A stretch of 64,000 bases of DNA from Egaibacter danicus (lineage in GTDB: Bacteria > Pseudomonadota > Gammaproteobacteria > Burkholderiales > Burkholderiaceae_C). A model generated the notes under the pieces. The model saw only the letters and a list, made by a program, of their open reading frames with translations, was not told the origin of the DNA and made no database searches. Location: contig JADJII010000006.1 in the NCBI GenBank assembly GCA_016707075.1, forward strand, positions 186,001 to 250,000, given 5' to 3'. Of the stretch, positions 7,584 to 16,020 are shown piece after piece (position 1 is the stretch's first letter; each line of letters opens with the position of its first letter). The position numbers were made by a program, and so were the translations under genes.

Positions 7584-8036
7584 ATGAAAGCAATTGCCTC
7601 GTTCGTACTCGCCGCAGCCGTGGTCACCTTGGCTGCTCCCGCTTCCGCGCAGTTTGCGAAGCCGGAAGATGCCGTCAAATACCGCAAGTCGGCGATGACA
7701 ATCATGGCCACCCATTTCGGACGTGTGGCTGCCATGGCGAACGGGCGTGTTCCCTTTGATGCCAAAGTGGCGGCTGACAACGCAGCTGTTGCAGAATCCA
7801 TGTCAAAACTGCCTTGGGCTGCTTTTGTGGAGGGCAGCGACAAAGGAGACACCCGCGCCAAGCCCGAAATCTGGTCTGACGCCGCCAAGTTCAAGGACGC
7901 CAGCGAAAAGATGCAAGGCGAAATGACAAAGCTCGCTGCCGCCGCCAAAACGGGTAACCTCGATAGCATTAAGGCGTCCGTCGGTGCCGTGGGCGGTTCC
8001 TGCAAGGCCTGCCACGACGTCTTCTGGAAACAATAG
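7584..8036 (+). CDS. Cytochrome c' family protein
   Basis: 150 residues with a signal peptide (MKAIASFVLAAAVVTL to ASA). The mature domain is four-helical, beginning FAKPEDAVKYRKSAMTIMA, and the haem site CKACH lies at the extreme C terminus (residues 140-144), which is diagnostic of the cytochrome c' / c-556 group. Such proteins bind NO or relay electrons. It lies 107 bases after the diheme cytochrome gene in the same direction. AAAAGGA precedes the ATG. A repeat copy with a perfect hairpin follows. Confidence 0.9.
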   Translation: MKAIASFVLAAAVVTLAAPASAQFAKPEDAVKYRKSAMTIMATHFGRVAAMANGRVPFDAKVAADNAAVAESMSKLPWAAFVEGSDKGDTRAKPEIWSDAAKFKDASEKMQGEMTKLAAAAKTGNLDSIKASVGAVGGSCKACHDVFWKQ

Positions 8037-8048
8037 TAGAGGTAGTTT

Positions 8049-8121
8049 GCTATATTATTGATAGCTGCTTGCGCATATTGGACAAGGGTTAACGGCCAAT
8101 TTCGTTATGAAATTGGCCGTT
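8049..8121 (+). repeat. Dispersed element, copy B, with perfect terminator-like palindrome
   Basis: The head begins at 8049 (GCTAT, 7 bases, ATAGCT, then TGCGCA), and the tail reads TATTGGACAAGGGTTAACGG. The end of the tail is the left arm of a perfect 13-bp hairpin (8091-8103 with 8109-8121, loop of 5) followed by TTCC. It lies between convergent genes (cytochrome c' and the TlpA-like gene) and could terminate both. Confidence 0.8.
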
Positions 8122-8143
8122 TTCCATTGGTGAAGATCAAGAA

Positions 8144-8641
8144 TCAGACCTCGGCCAGCAATTTCTCGATCAGGGCGTGCAGCTCGGCGAAATCGGGTTC
8201 GCCCACGTAACGCTTCACGATATCGCCACGCTTGTTCACGATGTAGGTGGTGGGTGTCAGTTTCACTTCGCCCCAGGATTGCGCGACGGCGCCCGTGTTG
8301 TCGATAGCGACTTGAAACGGCAGTTTGCGGGTTTGAGCGAAATTAACGACATAGCTGGGTGGGTCGTAACTCATGGCCACGGCCACCGTGTCAAAACCTT
8401 TCGCATGGTATTTGTCGTAAGTGGCGATCACTTTGGGCATTTCGGCCACGCAGGTGACGCAGCTCGTGGCCCAGAAATTCACCAGTGTGACCCGGCCTTT
8501 CAGGTCGGCAGTGCTCCTGGTCGAGCCGTCCAGCAGCACAAACGTGGACTGGGGTGCTACGGTTGAGCCAGCGCCGATATAAGTGGCAGTCCCGATTGCC
8601 AAAACGACGGCCGCGGCGGCAAGATATAAACTTCGTTTCAT
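8144..8641 (-). CDS. TlpA/ResA-like thiol-disulfide protein
   Basis: 165 residues: an N-terminal signal anchor (MKRSLYLAAAAVVLAIGTAT), then a thioredoxin fold with active site FWATSCVTC (Cys 61 and 64) and a cis-Pro loop KLTPTTYIVN. Proteins of this type reduce or isomerise disulfides in the periplasm, often for cytochrome c maturation. The position next to two cytochrome c genes fits that role. It is divergent from the DUF4197 gene, with only 15 bases between the start codons. Confidence 0.88.
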   Translation of the reverse strand: MKRSLYLAAAAVVLAIGTATYIGAGSTVAPQSTFVLLDGSTRSTADLKGRVTLVNFWATSCVTCVAEMPKVIATYDKYHAKGFDTVAVAMSYDPPSYVVNFAQTRKLPFQVAIDNTGAVAQSWGEVKLTPTTYIVNKRGDIVKRYVGEPDFAELHALIEKLLAEV

Positions 8642-8656
8642 TTCAAGGGTTTACTC

Positions 8657-9361
8657 ATGGATCGTCGACAGTTTAACGGTGCTTGCGGGTCTTCGGTGGC
8701 TGCATTGATCTTGCTGACGCATGCAAGGGCACATGCGCTCTCGCTGGGTGACCTCACGAATGCAGAAGCCTCATCAGGACTCAAGACCGCGCTCGAAAAA
8801 GGTGCACTGGCAGCCGTTGGCCTGCTGGGCAAAACAGATGGATTCCTTGGAAACGAAAAAGTTCGCATTCCACTGCCCGGTTTTCTGAACGACGCCGCCA
8901 AACTGCTCAAAACGCTGGGCCAAAGCAAACGGGTAGATGAGTTGGTCACGTCCATGAACCGCGCGGCCGAAACCGCTGTGCCGATGGCCAAAGACTTGCT
9001 GGTAGGCGCCGTCAAATCGATGAGCGTGACGGATGCGAAAAAAATTCTCGCAGGTGGCGATACGTCGGTGACCGGCTTTTTTGCTGAAAAAACCCGCGAT
9101 CCACTGGGCGTGAAATTTCTGCCGGTGGTGACCAAGGCTACCGAAAAGGTCGGTCTGGCCGCGAAATACAACCAGGTTGCCGGCAAGGCCGCGGGAATGG
9201 GCCTGGTGAAAAAGGAAGACGCCAATATCCAGCAATACGTCACCGGCAAGACGCTGGACGGCCTGTATTTCATGATTGGCGAGGAAGAAAAGAAAATCCG
9301 CCAGGACCCTGTCGGTACTGGGAGCGCCATCCTTAAAAAGGTGTTTGGCGCGATCAAGTAA
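8657..9361 (+). CDS. DUF4197 family protein, exported
   Basis: 234 residues. The N terminus MDRRQFNGACGSSVAALILL looks like a signal sequence, with a double arginine but not a full Tat motif. The body matches my memory of DUF4197: LTNAEASSGLKTALEKGA, then FLGNEKVRIPLPG and DPLGVKFLPVVTKATEKVGL. The function is unknown and it is probably periplasmic. The following lipoprotein gene starts eight bases after the stop, so the two are probably co-transcribed. Confidence 0.8.
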   Translation: MDRRQFNGACGSSVAALILLTHARAHALSLGDLTNAEASSGLKTALEKGALAAVGLLGKTDGFLGNEKVRIPLPGFLNDAAKLLKTLGQSKRVDELVTSMNRAAETAVPMAKDLLVGAVKSMSVTDAKKILAGGDTSVTGFFAEKTRDPLGVKFLPVVTKATEKVGLAAKYNQVAGKAAGMGLVKKEDANIQQYVTGKTLDGLYFMIGEEEKKIRQDPVGTGSAILKKVFGAIK

Positions 9362-9368
9362 TCCGGCT

Positions 9369-9890
9369 GTGTGGGTGATTTCAAGAGGTTGGATCGTCGC
9401 GGGTTGCCTCGCGCTGACGGCCTGCAGCCCTGCGCTGAACTGGCGTGAAGTTCGCCTGGAACCCTCTGCACTGGTGGCCATGCTGCCGTGCAAGCCTGAC
9501 CAGGGCACCCGGTCAGTGACGCTGGCAGGGCAAAATCTCTCGATGCACATGATGGGGTGCGAGGCAGATTCCGCTACGTTTGCCGTTTCTTACGCTGATT
9601 TGCCGGATGCCACACAGGCAGCAGCCGTGCAGGCCCAGTGGCAAACGGCCATGCTGGGCAACATGCGGGCCACGCAAAACCTGCAGAGCCCGTTGAATAT
9701 CAAGGGTGTCGTTGGCGCGACGGGTGCCGTGCAGCTGCAGGCGCAAGGCACGCAGCCGGATGGTCGGGCCGTGGTTGCGCAGGGTGTGTGGTTTATTCGG
9801 GGTGCTCAGGTCTTTCATGCCGTCATGTACGCTGCTAAGCTCAACCCGGAAGCAGCTGATGCGTTTTTTACCGGATTTCGCCTTCAATGA
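9369..9890 (+). CDS. Putative lipoprotein, unknown function
   Basis: 173 residues. A short hydrophobic N terminus ends in a lipobox (CLALTAC), so the mature protein would begin with a lipidated Cys and sit in the envelope. The rest has no motif I recognise: alternating strands with YADLPDATQAAAVQAQW in the middle. The start is uncertain (GTG 9369 or GTG 9375; neither has a clear Shine-Dalgarno), and coupling to the DUF4197 gene is likely. It overlaps the MFS gene by four bases. Confidence 0.65.
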   Translation: MWVISRGWIVAGCLALTACSPALNWREVRLEPSALVAMLPCKPDQGTRSVTLAGQNLSMHMMGCEADSATFAVSYADLPDATQAAAVQAQWQTAMLGNMRATQNLQSPLNIKGVVGATGAVQLQAQGTQPDGRAVVAQGVWFIRGAQVFHAVMYAAKLNPEAADAFFTGFRLQ

Positions 9891-11164
9891 CGCCTGAAAC
9901 GACAGTTTCAGCGTCGCTGCCGCCAGCGACGGAGCTCGGTCGTCGTGCCGCCTCGTTGGTCTTTCTGGCATTTGCCTTTGCGTACTTTTTGTCGGCGTTG
10001 ATCCGGGCCATCACAGCCACACTGGCGCCCACGCTCACGCAGGAGTTCGCGCTTCAGGCGCGTGACCTGGGTTTGCTGGCCGGCGGGTATTTCCTCGGTT
10101 TTTCTCTCACGCAGTTACCGCTGGGCACCTGGCTGGATCGCCATGGCCCCAAGCGCGTCATTCTTTGTTTTCTTGCCGTTGCAGTGGCGGGCTGCCTGGC
10201 GTTCTCAGTAGCCACCAGTTTTTCAGGCCTGCTGGCGGCGCGGGTGTTGTGTGGCGTGGGCGTCAGCGCCTGTCTGATGGCGCCACTCACCGGTTACCGC
10301 CGCTGGTTTGCGCCAGCCGCACAGTTGCGGGGCAATTCTTGGATGCTGATGACCGGTTCACTGGGCATGGTTGCTTCCACTTTGCCTGTTCAATGGCTGA
10401 TGCCGGTCACCGGCTGGCGCCCCTTGTTCTGGGGGCTGTCACTATTTGTCTTGCTGGCCATGGCGGTCATCGCCTGGCAGGTTCCGCGCTGGGATACTGC
10501 GCCGAACTTGACTGAGCCGCCCCACCCGGAGCCGGCTGGGTATGCAGCCATCTGGGCGCACCCCTACTTCCGCAAGATGGTACCCATGGGTTTTTTTTGC
10601 TACGGTGGTCTGGTCGCCATGCAGACCCTGTGGGCGGCGCCGTGGATGATCAAGATTGCGGGCTACTCGCCACTGCAGGCCGCGACAGGGCTCTTCTGGA
10701 TCAACGTGGCCATGTTGTGCACCTTCTGGACCTGGGGGCTGGTGAACCCCGGGCTCACGCGTCGTGGCATCAGTGCGGATCGGCTGATGATGTGGGGCCT
10801 GCCGCTGAGTTTCGTAATTCTTGCTATTATTATCATAGCTGACCACGCAATATCTGCATGGGCTGGTGTGCTCTGGGCCCTGTATTGCATGAGTTGTACC
10901 TTTGTTTCACTGTCCCAGCCGGCAGTCGCCATGGCTTTTCCCAGCGCGCTGGCGGGGCGGGCGTTGTCGGCGTACAACCTGGTTATTTTCCTGGGCGTGT
11001 TCGTGATTCAGTGGGGTGTGGGCTTGCTGATTGACGGGTTTCGTGCACTGGGCTTTGGCGAAGTGTTGTCTTTTCAGCTGGCTTTTGGGGTCTATTTGGG
11101 GTGTGGCGTGTTGTCGTACGCCTATTTTTGGGCATCCAAAAGCCATAATCAACGCTCATCATGA
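9887..11164 (+). CDS. MFS transporter
   Basis: 425 residues with about twelve hydrophobic segments. The MFS loop 2-3 signature is seen as LPLGTWLDRHGPKRVILCF near residue 75. The substrate is not evident; the N-terminal half resembles nitrate/cyanate-type or drug-type MFS proteins in general features. The ATG overlaps the previous gene (ATGA) and the stop overlaps the EIIA gene the same way. Residues about 313-327 (VILAIIIIADHAISAW) are encoded by dispersed element copy C and sit in a transmembrane segment. Confidence 0.85.
   Translation: MTPETTVSASLPPATELGRRAASLVFLAFAFAYFLSALIRAITATLAPTLTQEFALQARDLGLLAGGYFLGFSLTQLPLGTWLDRHGPKRVILCFLAVAVAGCLAFSVATSFSGLLAARVLCGVGVSACLMAPLTGYRRWFAPAAQLRGNSWMLMTGSLGMVASTLPVQWLMPVTGWRPLFWGLSLFVLLAMAVIAWQVPRWDTAPNLTEPPHPEPAGYAAIWAHPYFRKMVPMGFFCYGGLVAMQTLWAAPWMIKIAGYSPLQAATGLFWINVAMLCTFWTWGLVNPGLTRRGISADRLMMWGLPLSFVILAIIIIADHAISAWAGVLWALYCMSCTFVSLSQPAVAMAFPSALAGRALSAYNLVIFLGVFVIQWGVGLLIDGFRALGFGEVLSFQLAFGVYLGCGVLSYAYFWASKSHNQRSS
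10823..10868 (+). repeat. Dispersed element, copy C, in frame inside the MFS gene
   Basis: The head starts at 10823 with codons GCT ATT ATT ATC ATA GCT GAC CAC GCA, the same spacing as the intergenic copies. The tail is degraded. It is read in the same sense and frame as the copies in dat, the dehydrogenase gene and yggS. It adds no frameshift or stop. Confidence 0.65.
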
Positions 11165-11607
11165 CGATCGCGACCCTCATCATTGCCCACGCCCCGCTGG
11201 CCAGTGCACTGCGCCAGTGCGTACTGCACGTGTTCCCCGCGGCAGCGGCCGATATTGAAGCGCTGGATGTGCTGCCCGATGTGTCGCCCGAAGCCTCGCT
11301 GGAGCAGGCACGCGCGTTGATGACCCGCATGGGTGCGAAGCAGACGCTGCTGTTTACCGACCTGTTCGGTGCGACGCCATGCAACATCGCGCAAAAGCTG
11401 GTTGATGGCATCGACTCCAAACTCATCGCGGGCGTGAACATGCCCATGCTTCTGCGCACCATGACTTACCGCCACGAAACGCTGGACCTGCTGGCCGCGC
11501 GCGCCATGGCGGGCGGCTCGCAAGGTGTCATGCAGGTCGCCGTGACCGCACCCCAAAATCAGGCAAAAAGAAACAATGATCAAGAGCACCGTGACCATCA
11601 GCAATAA
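11161..11607 (+). CDS. PTS EIIA component of the mannose family
   Basis: 148 residues with the EIIA-Man fold. The phosphorylatable His is H10 in LIIAHAPLASAL, and LFTDLFGATPCNIAQ is the conserved second loop. There is no EIIB, EIIC or EIID gene next to it, so the phosphate probably serves regulation (as in other beta- and alphaproteobacteria) rather than sugar import. It starts on the stop of the MFS gene and overlaps the HPr gene by 32 bases. Its last 17 residues are polar (QAKRNNDQEHRDHQQ) and may be a by-product of this overlap. Confidence 0.88.
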   Translation: MTIATLIIAHAPLASALRQCVLHVFPAAAADIEALDVLPDVSPEASLEQARALMTRMGAKQTLLFTDLFGATPCNIAQKLVDGIDSKLIAGVNMPMLLRTMTYRHETLDLLAARAMAGGSQGVMQVAVTAPQNQAKRNNDQEHRDHQQ

Positions 11608-11845
11608 GCTGGGCCTGCACGCCCGGGCTTCCGCCAAGTTGACCAAACTGGCGGGCAGTTTCCCATGCGAGGTCTGGATGTCCCGCGGTTCGCGCCGGGT
11701 GAACGCCAAGAGCATCATGGGCGTGATGATGCTGGCCGCTGGCCTGGACTCGACCGTGGAGGTCGAAACCAATGGCGACCGCGAGCAGGAAGCGATGGAT
11801 TCCCTTTTGGCGCTGATCAACGACAAGTTCGGCGAGGGCGAGTGA
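11576..11845 (+). CDS. ptsH: Phosphocarrier protein HPr
   Basis: 89-residue HPr, the middle carrier of the PTS relay. His15 lies in NKLGLHARAS and receives phosphate from EI. Ser46 in AKSIMGVMML is the site that HPr kinase modifies in betaproteobacteria and firmicutes. The gene begins inside the EIIA gene and is followed after one base by ptsI. Length and motifs are typical. Confidence 0.95.
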   Translation: MIKSTVTISNKLGLHARASAKLTKLAGSFPCEVWMSRGSRRVNAKSIMGVMMLAAGLDSTVEVETNGDREQEAMDSLLALINDKFGEGE

Positions 11846-11846
11846 T

Positions 11847-13673
11847 TTGACGTTCTCCATCCACGGTCTGGCTGTCGCCCGGGGCATTGCCATCGGGCGC
11901 GCCGTGCTGGTCGCTTCCAGCCGCGTGGATGTGGCGCACTATTTCATCCAGCCGTCGCAGGTGGCGTCTGAAATTGACCGTGTACGGGCGGGGCGCAACG
12001 CCGTGGTCGATGAAATTCACCGTCTGCAAAAAAGCGTGTCCCTCATGGGGCCCAAAGAGGCGCCGCATGAGCTGACGGCCCTGCTCGACGTTCACCTGAT
12101 GCTGCTGCAGGACGAAGAACTCATCGGTGGCGTCAAACACTGGATCACGGACCGGCTGTACAACGCCGAGTGGGCGCTGACCACCCAGCTGGAGGTGATT
12201 GCACGCCAGTTCGACGAGATGGAAGACGAGTACCTGCGTGAACGCAAGGCCGACCTCGAACAGATCACCGAAAAAGTACTGCTTGCCATGAAGGGTGTGG
12301 CCTCACCCATTGCGCCGGTGTCAACGCGCAGTCAGCGCAAGACCTCGCAGCAGGACTTGCTGCTGGATGACACAGTGGACGTGCCGCTGATTCTGGTGGC
12401 ACACGATCTGTCTCCCGCGGACATGCTGCAGTTCAAGCAAAGCGTGTTTGCCGGTTTTGTGACGGACGTGGGCGGCAAGACTTCCCACACGGCCATCGTG
12501 GCTCGCAGCCTGGACATTCCCGCCGTCGTCGGGGCCCGTTCCAGCAGCCATCTGGTGCGTCAGGATGACTGGGTCATCATCGACGGTGATGCCGGCGTGG
12601 TCATCGTGGACCCGTCGCCCATCATCCTTGCTGAATACGGCTTCAAGCAGCGCCAGGGCGAACTGGAGCGTGGCCGCCTGTCCCGGTTGCGGCACACGCC
12701 AGCGGTGACGCTGGATGGCCAGAAAGTTGAGCTGCTGGCCAACATCGAAATGCCGGAAGATGCCATCGGAGCAGTCAAGGCCGGCGCCGTGGGTGTAGGG
12801 CTGTTCCGCAGTGAGTTTCTGTTCATGGGTCGGCAGGGTGAGTTACCCGATGAAGAAGAACAGTACCAGGCCTACAGACGCGCGGTTGAGGGCATGCAGG
12901 GCATGCCAGTCACGATCCGTACGATTGATGTCGGCGCGGACAAACAGCTTGGCGACTCGTACAAGGACGACGGCCATCTCAATCCCGCGCTGGGCCTGCG
13001 CGCCATTCGCTGGAGCCTGGCTGACCCCGCCATGTTCATGACGCAGCTACGGGCCATACTGCGCGCTGCCGCGCACGGCCGTGTCAACCTGCTCATACCC
13101 ATGCTGGCACACGCGAGCGAAATCCGCCAGACGCTGGCGTTGCTGGACCAGGCACGTGCCGACCTGGATCGTCGCGGTGAAGGCTATGGACCGCTTCAGC
13201 TGGGCGCGATGATTGAAATTCCGGCCGCTGCGTTGACGCTGAAGCTGTTCCTGAAGTATTTCGATTTCCTCTCCATTGGCACGAATGACCTGATTCAGTA
13301 CACGCTGGCGATTGACCGGGCGGACGAATCTGTTGCGCACCTGTACGACCCCATGCACCCCGCCGTGTTGCGTCTGGTGGCAGAAACCATCGCCGAATGC
13401 CAGGCGCAGGGCAAGAGTGTCAGCGTCTGTGGCGAGATGGCCGGTGACGTGGGGCTGACCCGCCTGCTGCTGGGCTTGGGCCTGCGCAGCTTTTCCATGC
13501 ATCCGGCGCAGATTCTGGCGGTGAAACAGGAAGTGCTGAAAACCGATGCAGGCAAGCTAGGCCCCTGGGCCCAAGAGGTGCTGGAATCTGAAGACCCCGC
13601 GCAGGTGGTTTATACCGGACAGCTGGATCGCCGATTGGCCGTCGGCGCGACGGGGGTGGGGCGTCGGTCCTGA
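11847..13673 (+). CDS. ptsI: PTS enzyme I (phosphoenolpyruvate-protein phosphotransferase)
   Basis: 608 residues, slightly longer than E. coli EI (575). It takes phosphate from PEP to its His (H214 in GGKTSHTAIVARSLDIPAV) and passes it to HPr. The PEP-binding C-terminal barrel has GLFRSEFLFM and the catalytic Cys (about 528) in SVCGEMAGD. The TTG start is one base after the HPr stop and gives the usual N terminus MTFSIHGLAVARGIAIG. With EIIA and HPr it forms a phosphorelay lacking a membrane permease. Confidence 0.95.
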   Translation: MTFSIHGLAVARGIAIGRAVLVASSRVDVAHYFIQPSQVASEIDRVRAGRNAVVDEIHRLQKSVSLMGPKEAPHELTALLDVHLMLLQDEELIGGVKHWITDRLYNAEWALTTQLEVIARQFDEMEDEYLRERKADLEQITEKVLLAMKGVASPIAPVSTRSQRKTSQQDLLLDDTVDVPLILVAHDLSPADMLQFKQSVFAGFVTDVGGKTSHTAIVARSLDIPAVVGARSSSHLVRQDDWVIIDGDAGVVIVDPSPIILAEYGFKQRQGELERGRLSRLRHTPAVTLDGQKVELLANIEMPEDAIGAVKAGAVGVGLFRSEFLFMGRQGELPDEEEQYQAYRRAVEGMQGMPVTIRTIDVGADKQLGDSYKDDGHLNPALGLRAIRWSLADPAMFMTQLRAILRAAAHGRVNLLIPMLAHASEIRQTLALLDQARADLDRRGEGYGPLQLGAMIEIPAAALTLKLFLKYFDFLSIGTNDLIQYTLAIDRADESVAHLYDPMHPAVLRLVAETIAECQAQGKSVSVCGEMAGDVGLTRLLLGLGLRSFSMHPAQILAVKQEVLKTDAGKLGPWAQEVLESEDPAQVVYTGQLDRRLAVGATGVGRRS

Positions 13674-13692
13674 CCAGCTCGCCGCCAGCCGT

Positions 13693-14547
13693 TTACTTGC
13701 TGCGCAATCCCCAGACGGCCGCGCCAATAATCATCACGGTTGCCAGTGCAATCGACCAGGTCAACGGGCGTTGGGTCGCAGCCAGCAACAGCATGGTGGA
13801 GGTCAGTGGTGTCAGGTAACTCAGGATGCCGATATGCCGTGCGTCGCCCAGCTTCAGGGCTCGGTCCCACATGAAGAATGCAGCGCCCAGAGGTCCCAGC
13901 CCCATCACGCTGATCAGCAGCCAGTCGTGCCCACTCAAATGCGCCGCCGGCTCCAGTGCCCAATGGCAGAGCAGTGACAGCAGCCCTGACAGCAAGCCAA
14001 ACAGGCCGATGGCCGCTGTAGGGAAGGGCTTGACGCGTTTGGTCAGCAGCGAATAACTGGCCCAGATCAAGCCCGAGGCCAGTGCCAGTAAATAACCCCA
14101 CGACCAGCCACCCGTTGCGACGGCCGAACCCGGTGTATCACCGCTGGCGCCCAGAATCGCCATCGCAGCCCCCGCAAACCCCAGCAATGCTGCGGCGATA
14201 TGTGCGCTGCGCAGTTGAAGTCCTGGCAGGAGCAGTGGAGCCAGCACCACCATGAACAGCGGCCACAGGTAATTGACCAGATTCGCCTCCACCGGCGGCG
14301 CATGGCGCAAGGCGATGAACAGCAGGAAATGAAAGCCAAACAAGCCGTACACACCCAGCGCCAATGTCGCAGCCGGCACGCGCCATTGATGTAGGTCATG
14401 ACGCAATAGCGGCAGGGCGAGCACACTACCGATCAGCAACGAAAGGCCGGTCAGCAGGAATGGAGGCACGTGCGATAGCGACACCCCCAAAGTCGCCAGC
14501 GTGGCCCATAGGGCGATGGCGCCCAATGCGTAGAGATTGGCTTTCAC
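13693..14547 (-). CDS. EamA/DMT-superfamily transporter
   Basis: 284 residues with ten predicted hydrophobic helices arranged as two EamA repeats (first: AIALWATLATLGVSL; second begins near GGWSWGYLLALASGLIWA). The family exports amino acids or metabolites; the substrate here is unknown. It is convergent with ptsI (19 bases between the stops) and divergent from the following AhpD-like gene (45 bases between starts). Confidence 0.85.
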   Translation of the reverse strand: MKANLYALGAIALWATLATLGVSLSHVPPFLLTGLSLLIGSVLALPLLRHDLHQWRVPAATLALGVYGLFGFHFLLFIALRHAPPVEANLVNYLWPLFMVVLAPLLLPGLQLRSAHIAAALLGFAGAAMAILGASGDTPGSAVATGGWSWGYLLALASGLIWASYSLLTKRVKPFPTAAIGLFGLLSGLLSLLCHWALEPAAHLSGHDWLLISVMGLGPLGAAFFMWDRALKLGDARHIGILSYLTPLTSTMLLLAATQRPLTWSIALATVMIIGAAVWGLRSK

Positions 14548-14592
14548 ACCGCCACCCTGTGCTGGACGGCATTAACAAACAAAGGACAGGAC

Positions 14593-14949
14593 ATGAGTAC
14601 GTTTGATCATAGTGGTCTGATTCAGGACATCAATGAAAGTCTGGCACCCTTTCGCAAGGCGCAGCCAGACGCCATGGCCGGTTTTGGCCAACTGGCCCGT
14701 GCAGCGATCACCGATGGCGTGCTGAGCGCCAGGCAGAAGGAACTGATTGCGCTGGCCATTGGCGTCACGCAACGGTGCTCCGGATGTATCGGCTTTCACA
14801 TCAAGGCGCTTCACAAGCTGGAATGCACACGCGCTGAACTGGAAGAAATGCTTTCCGTTTGTGTATACATGGGCGGTGGCCCGGCGCTGATGTACGCCGC
14901 CGAGGCCATCACTGCTTGGGAAAAGATGACGCCCGTCAAGCCTGGCTAG
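14593..14949 (+). CDS. Carboxymuconolactone decarboxylase / AhpD-like protein
   Basis: 118 residues, all-helical. The AhpD-type redox motif is RCSGCIGFHI (Cys 62, Cys 65, His 69), which suggests alkylhydroperoxidase-like thiol chemistry rather than lactone decarboxylation. ACAGGACA precedes the ATG. It is single, with its own probable promoter in the 45-base divergent gap with the DMT gene. Confidence 0.87.
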   Translation: MSTFDHSGLIQDINESLAPFRKAQPDAMAGFGQLARAAITDGVLSARQKELIALAIGVTQRCSGCIGFHIKALHKLECTRAELEEMLSVCVYMGGGPALMYAAEAITAWEKMTPVKPG

Positions 14950-14970
14950 TCTGCGCAAGTGACTGATCCA

Positions 14971-16020
14971 TCAGGCCAGCCGCTGGTCGGTAGATGGGCG
15001 CTTCCACAAATTGAGGCCACCATCCACCGCATGCTGGTCAATTGCAGCCAGCTCGGCGGCAGAAAAATCAGGCTGCTTGAGTGCGCCCACCAGTTCCACA
15101 ATTTGCTCCGGGCGGCTCGCACCAATCAGTGCCGACGTGACGCGTTTGTCGCGCAGCACCCAGGCCACGGCCATTTGCGCCAGGCTCTGGCCGCGGGCCA
15201 CGGCCATCTCGTTCAGGGCACGCACATGCGCCAGGTTTTGCGGACTTAAGTGATCCTTCTTGAAGGACCCCCCGCCAGGACGGTTGATGCGCGCGTCAGC
15301 CGGAACACCGTTCAGGTATTTGTTGGTGAGCAAGCCCTGGGCCAACGCGCTGAAGGCGATGCAGCCCATGCCGTTGTCTTCCAGTGCGTCCAGCAGTTCT
15401 TCCTCACTCCAGCGATTCATCAGGCTGTAAGAGGGCTGGTGAATCAGGCAGGGCGTGCCCATCTGGCGCAGCAATGCGGCAGCCTCACGGGTTTTGGTTG
15501 CCGAGTAGCTGGAGATGCCCACGTAGAGTGCCTTGCCCTGTTGCACGGCGGTGGCCAATGCGCCCATGGTTTCTTCCAGCGGGGTATCGGGGTCGAACCG
15601 GTGGCTGTAGAAGATGTCCACATACTCAAGGCCCATGCGCTTGAGACTCTGGTCCAGGCTGGCCAGCACGTATTTGCGTGATCCGCCGCCCTGGCCGTAG
15701 GGGCCGGGCCACATGTCGTAACCCGCCTTGCTGGAGATCAGCAGCTCGTCACGATAGGGCTTGAAGTCCCGGCGCATGTGCTCGCCAAAATTGGTCTCCG
15801 CACTGCCTGCTGGTGGGCCGTAGTTGTTAGCCAGGTCGAAGTGGGTGATGCCCAGATCGAACGCGGTGCGCAGCATGTCGCGCTGGGTTTGAAACGGTGT
15901 GGCGTCGCCAAAGTTGTGCCACAGGCCCAGCGTGATGGCGGGGAGTTTCAGGCCACTCTTGCCACTGGCATGGTACTGCATGGTGTTATCGTAACGGGTG
16001 GGGCTGGCCTGGTAGTTCAT
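14971..16020 (-). CDS. Aldo/keto reductase, YghZ-type
   Basis: 349 residues, NADPH-dependent aldo/keto reductase close to E. coli YghZ (L-glyceraldehyde-3-phosphate reductase). It shows KSGLKLPAITLGLWHNFGD, the active-site Asp/Tyr segment FDLANNYGPPAGSAE, catalytic Lys in LLISSKAGYDMWPGPYG, and the subfamily feature DIFYSHRFDPDTPLEET. The exact substrate (methylglyoxal or another small aldehyde) is inferred from family knowledge. The start at 16020 gives the homologous N terminus MNYQASPTRY. Confidence 0.9.
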   Translation of the reverse strand: MNYQASPTRYDNTMQYHASGKSGLKLPAITLGLWHNFGDATPFQTQRDMLRTAFDLGITHFDLANNYGPPAGSAETNFGEHMRRDFKPYRDELLISSKAGYDMWPGPYGQGGGSRKYVLASLDQSLKRMGLEYVDIFYSHRFDPDTPLEETMGALATAVQQGKALYVGISSYSATKTREAAALLRQMGTPCLIHQPSYSLMNRWSEEELLDALEDNGMGCIAFSALAQGLLTNKYLNGVPADARINRPGGGSFKKDHLSPQNLAHVRALNEMAVARGQSLAQMAVAWVLRDKRVTSALIGASRPEQIVELVGALKQPDFSAAELAAIDQHAVDGGLNLWKRPSTDQRLA

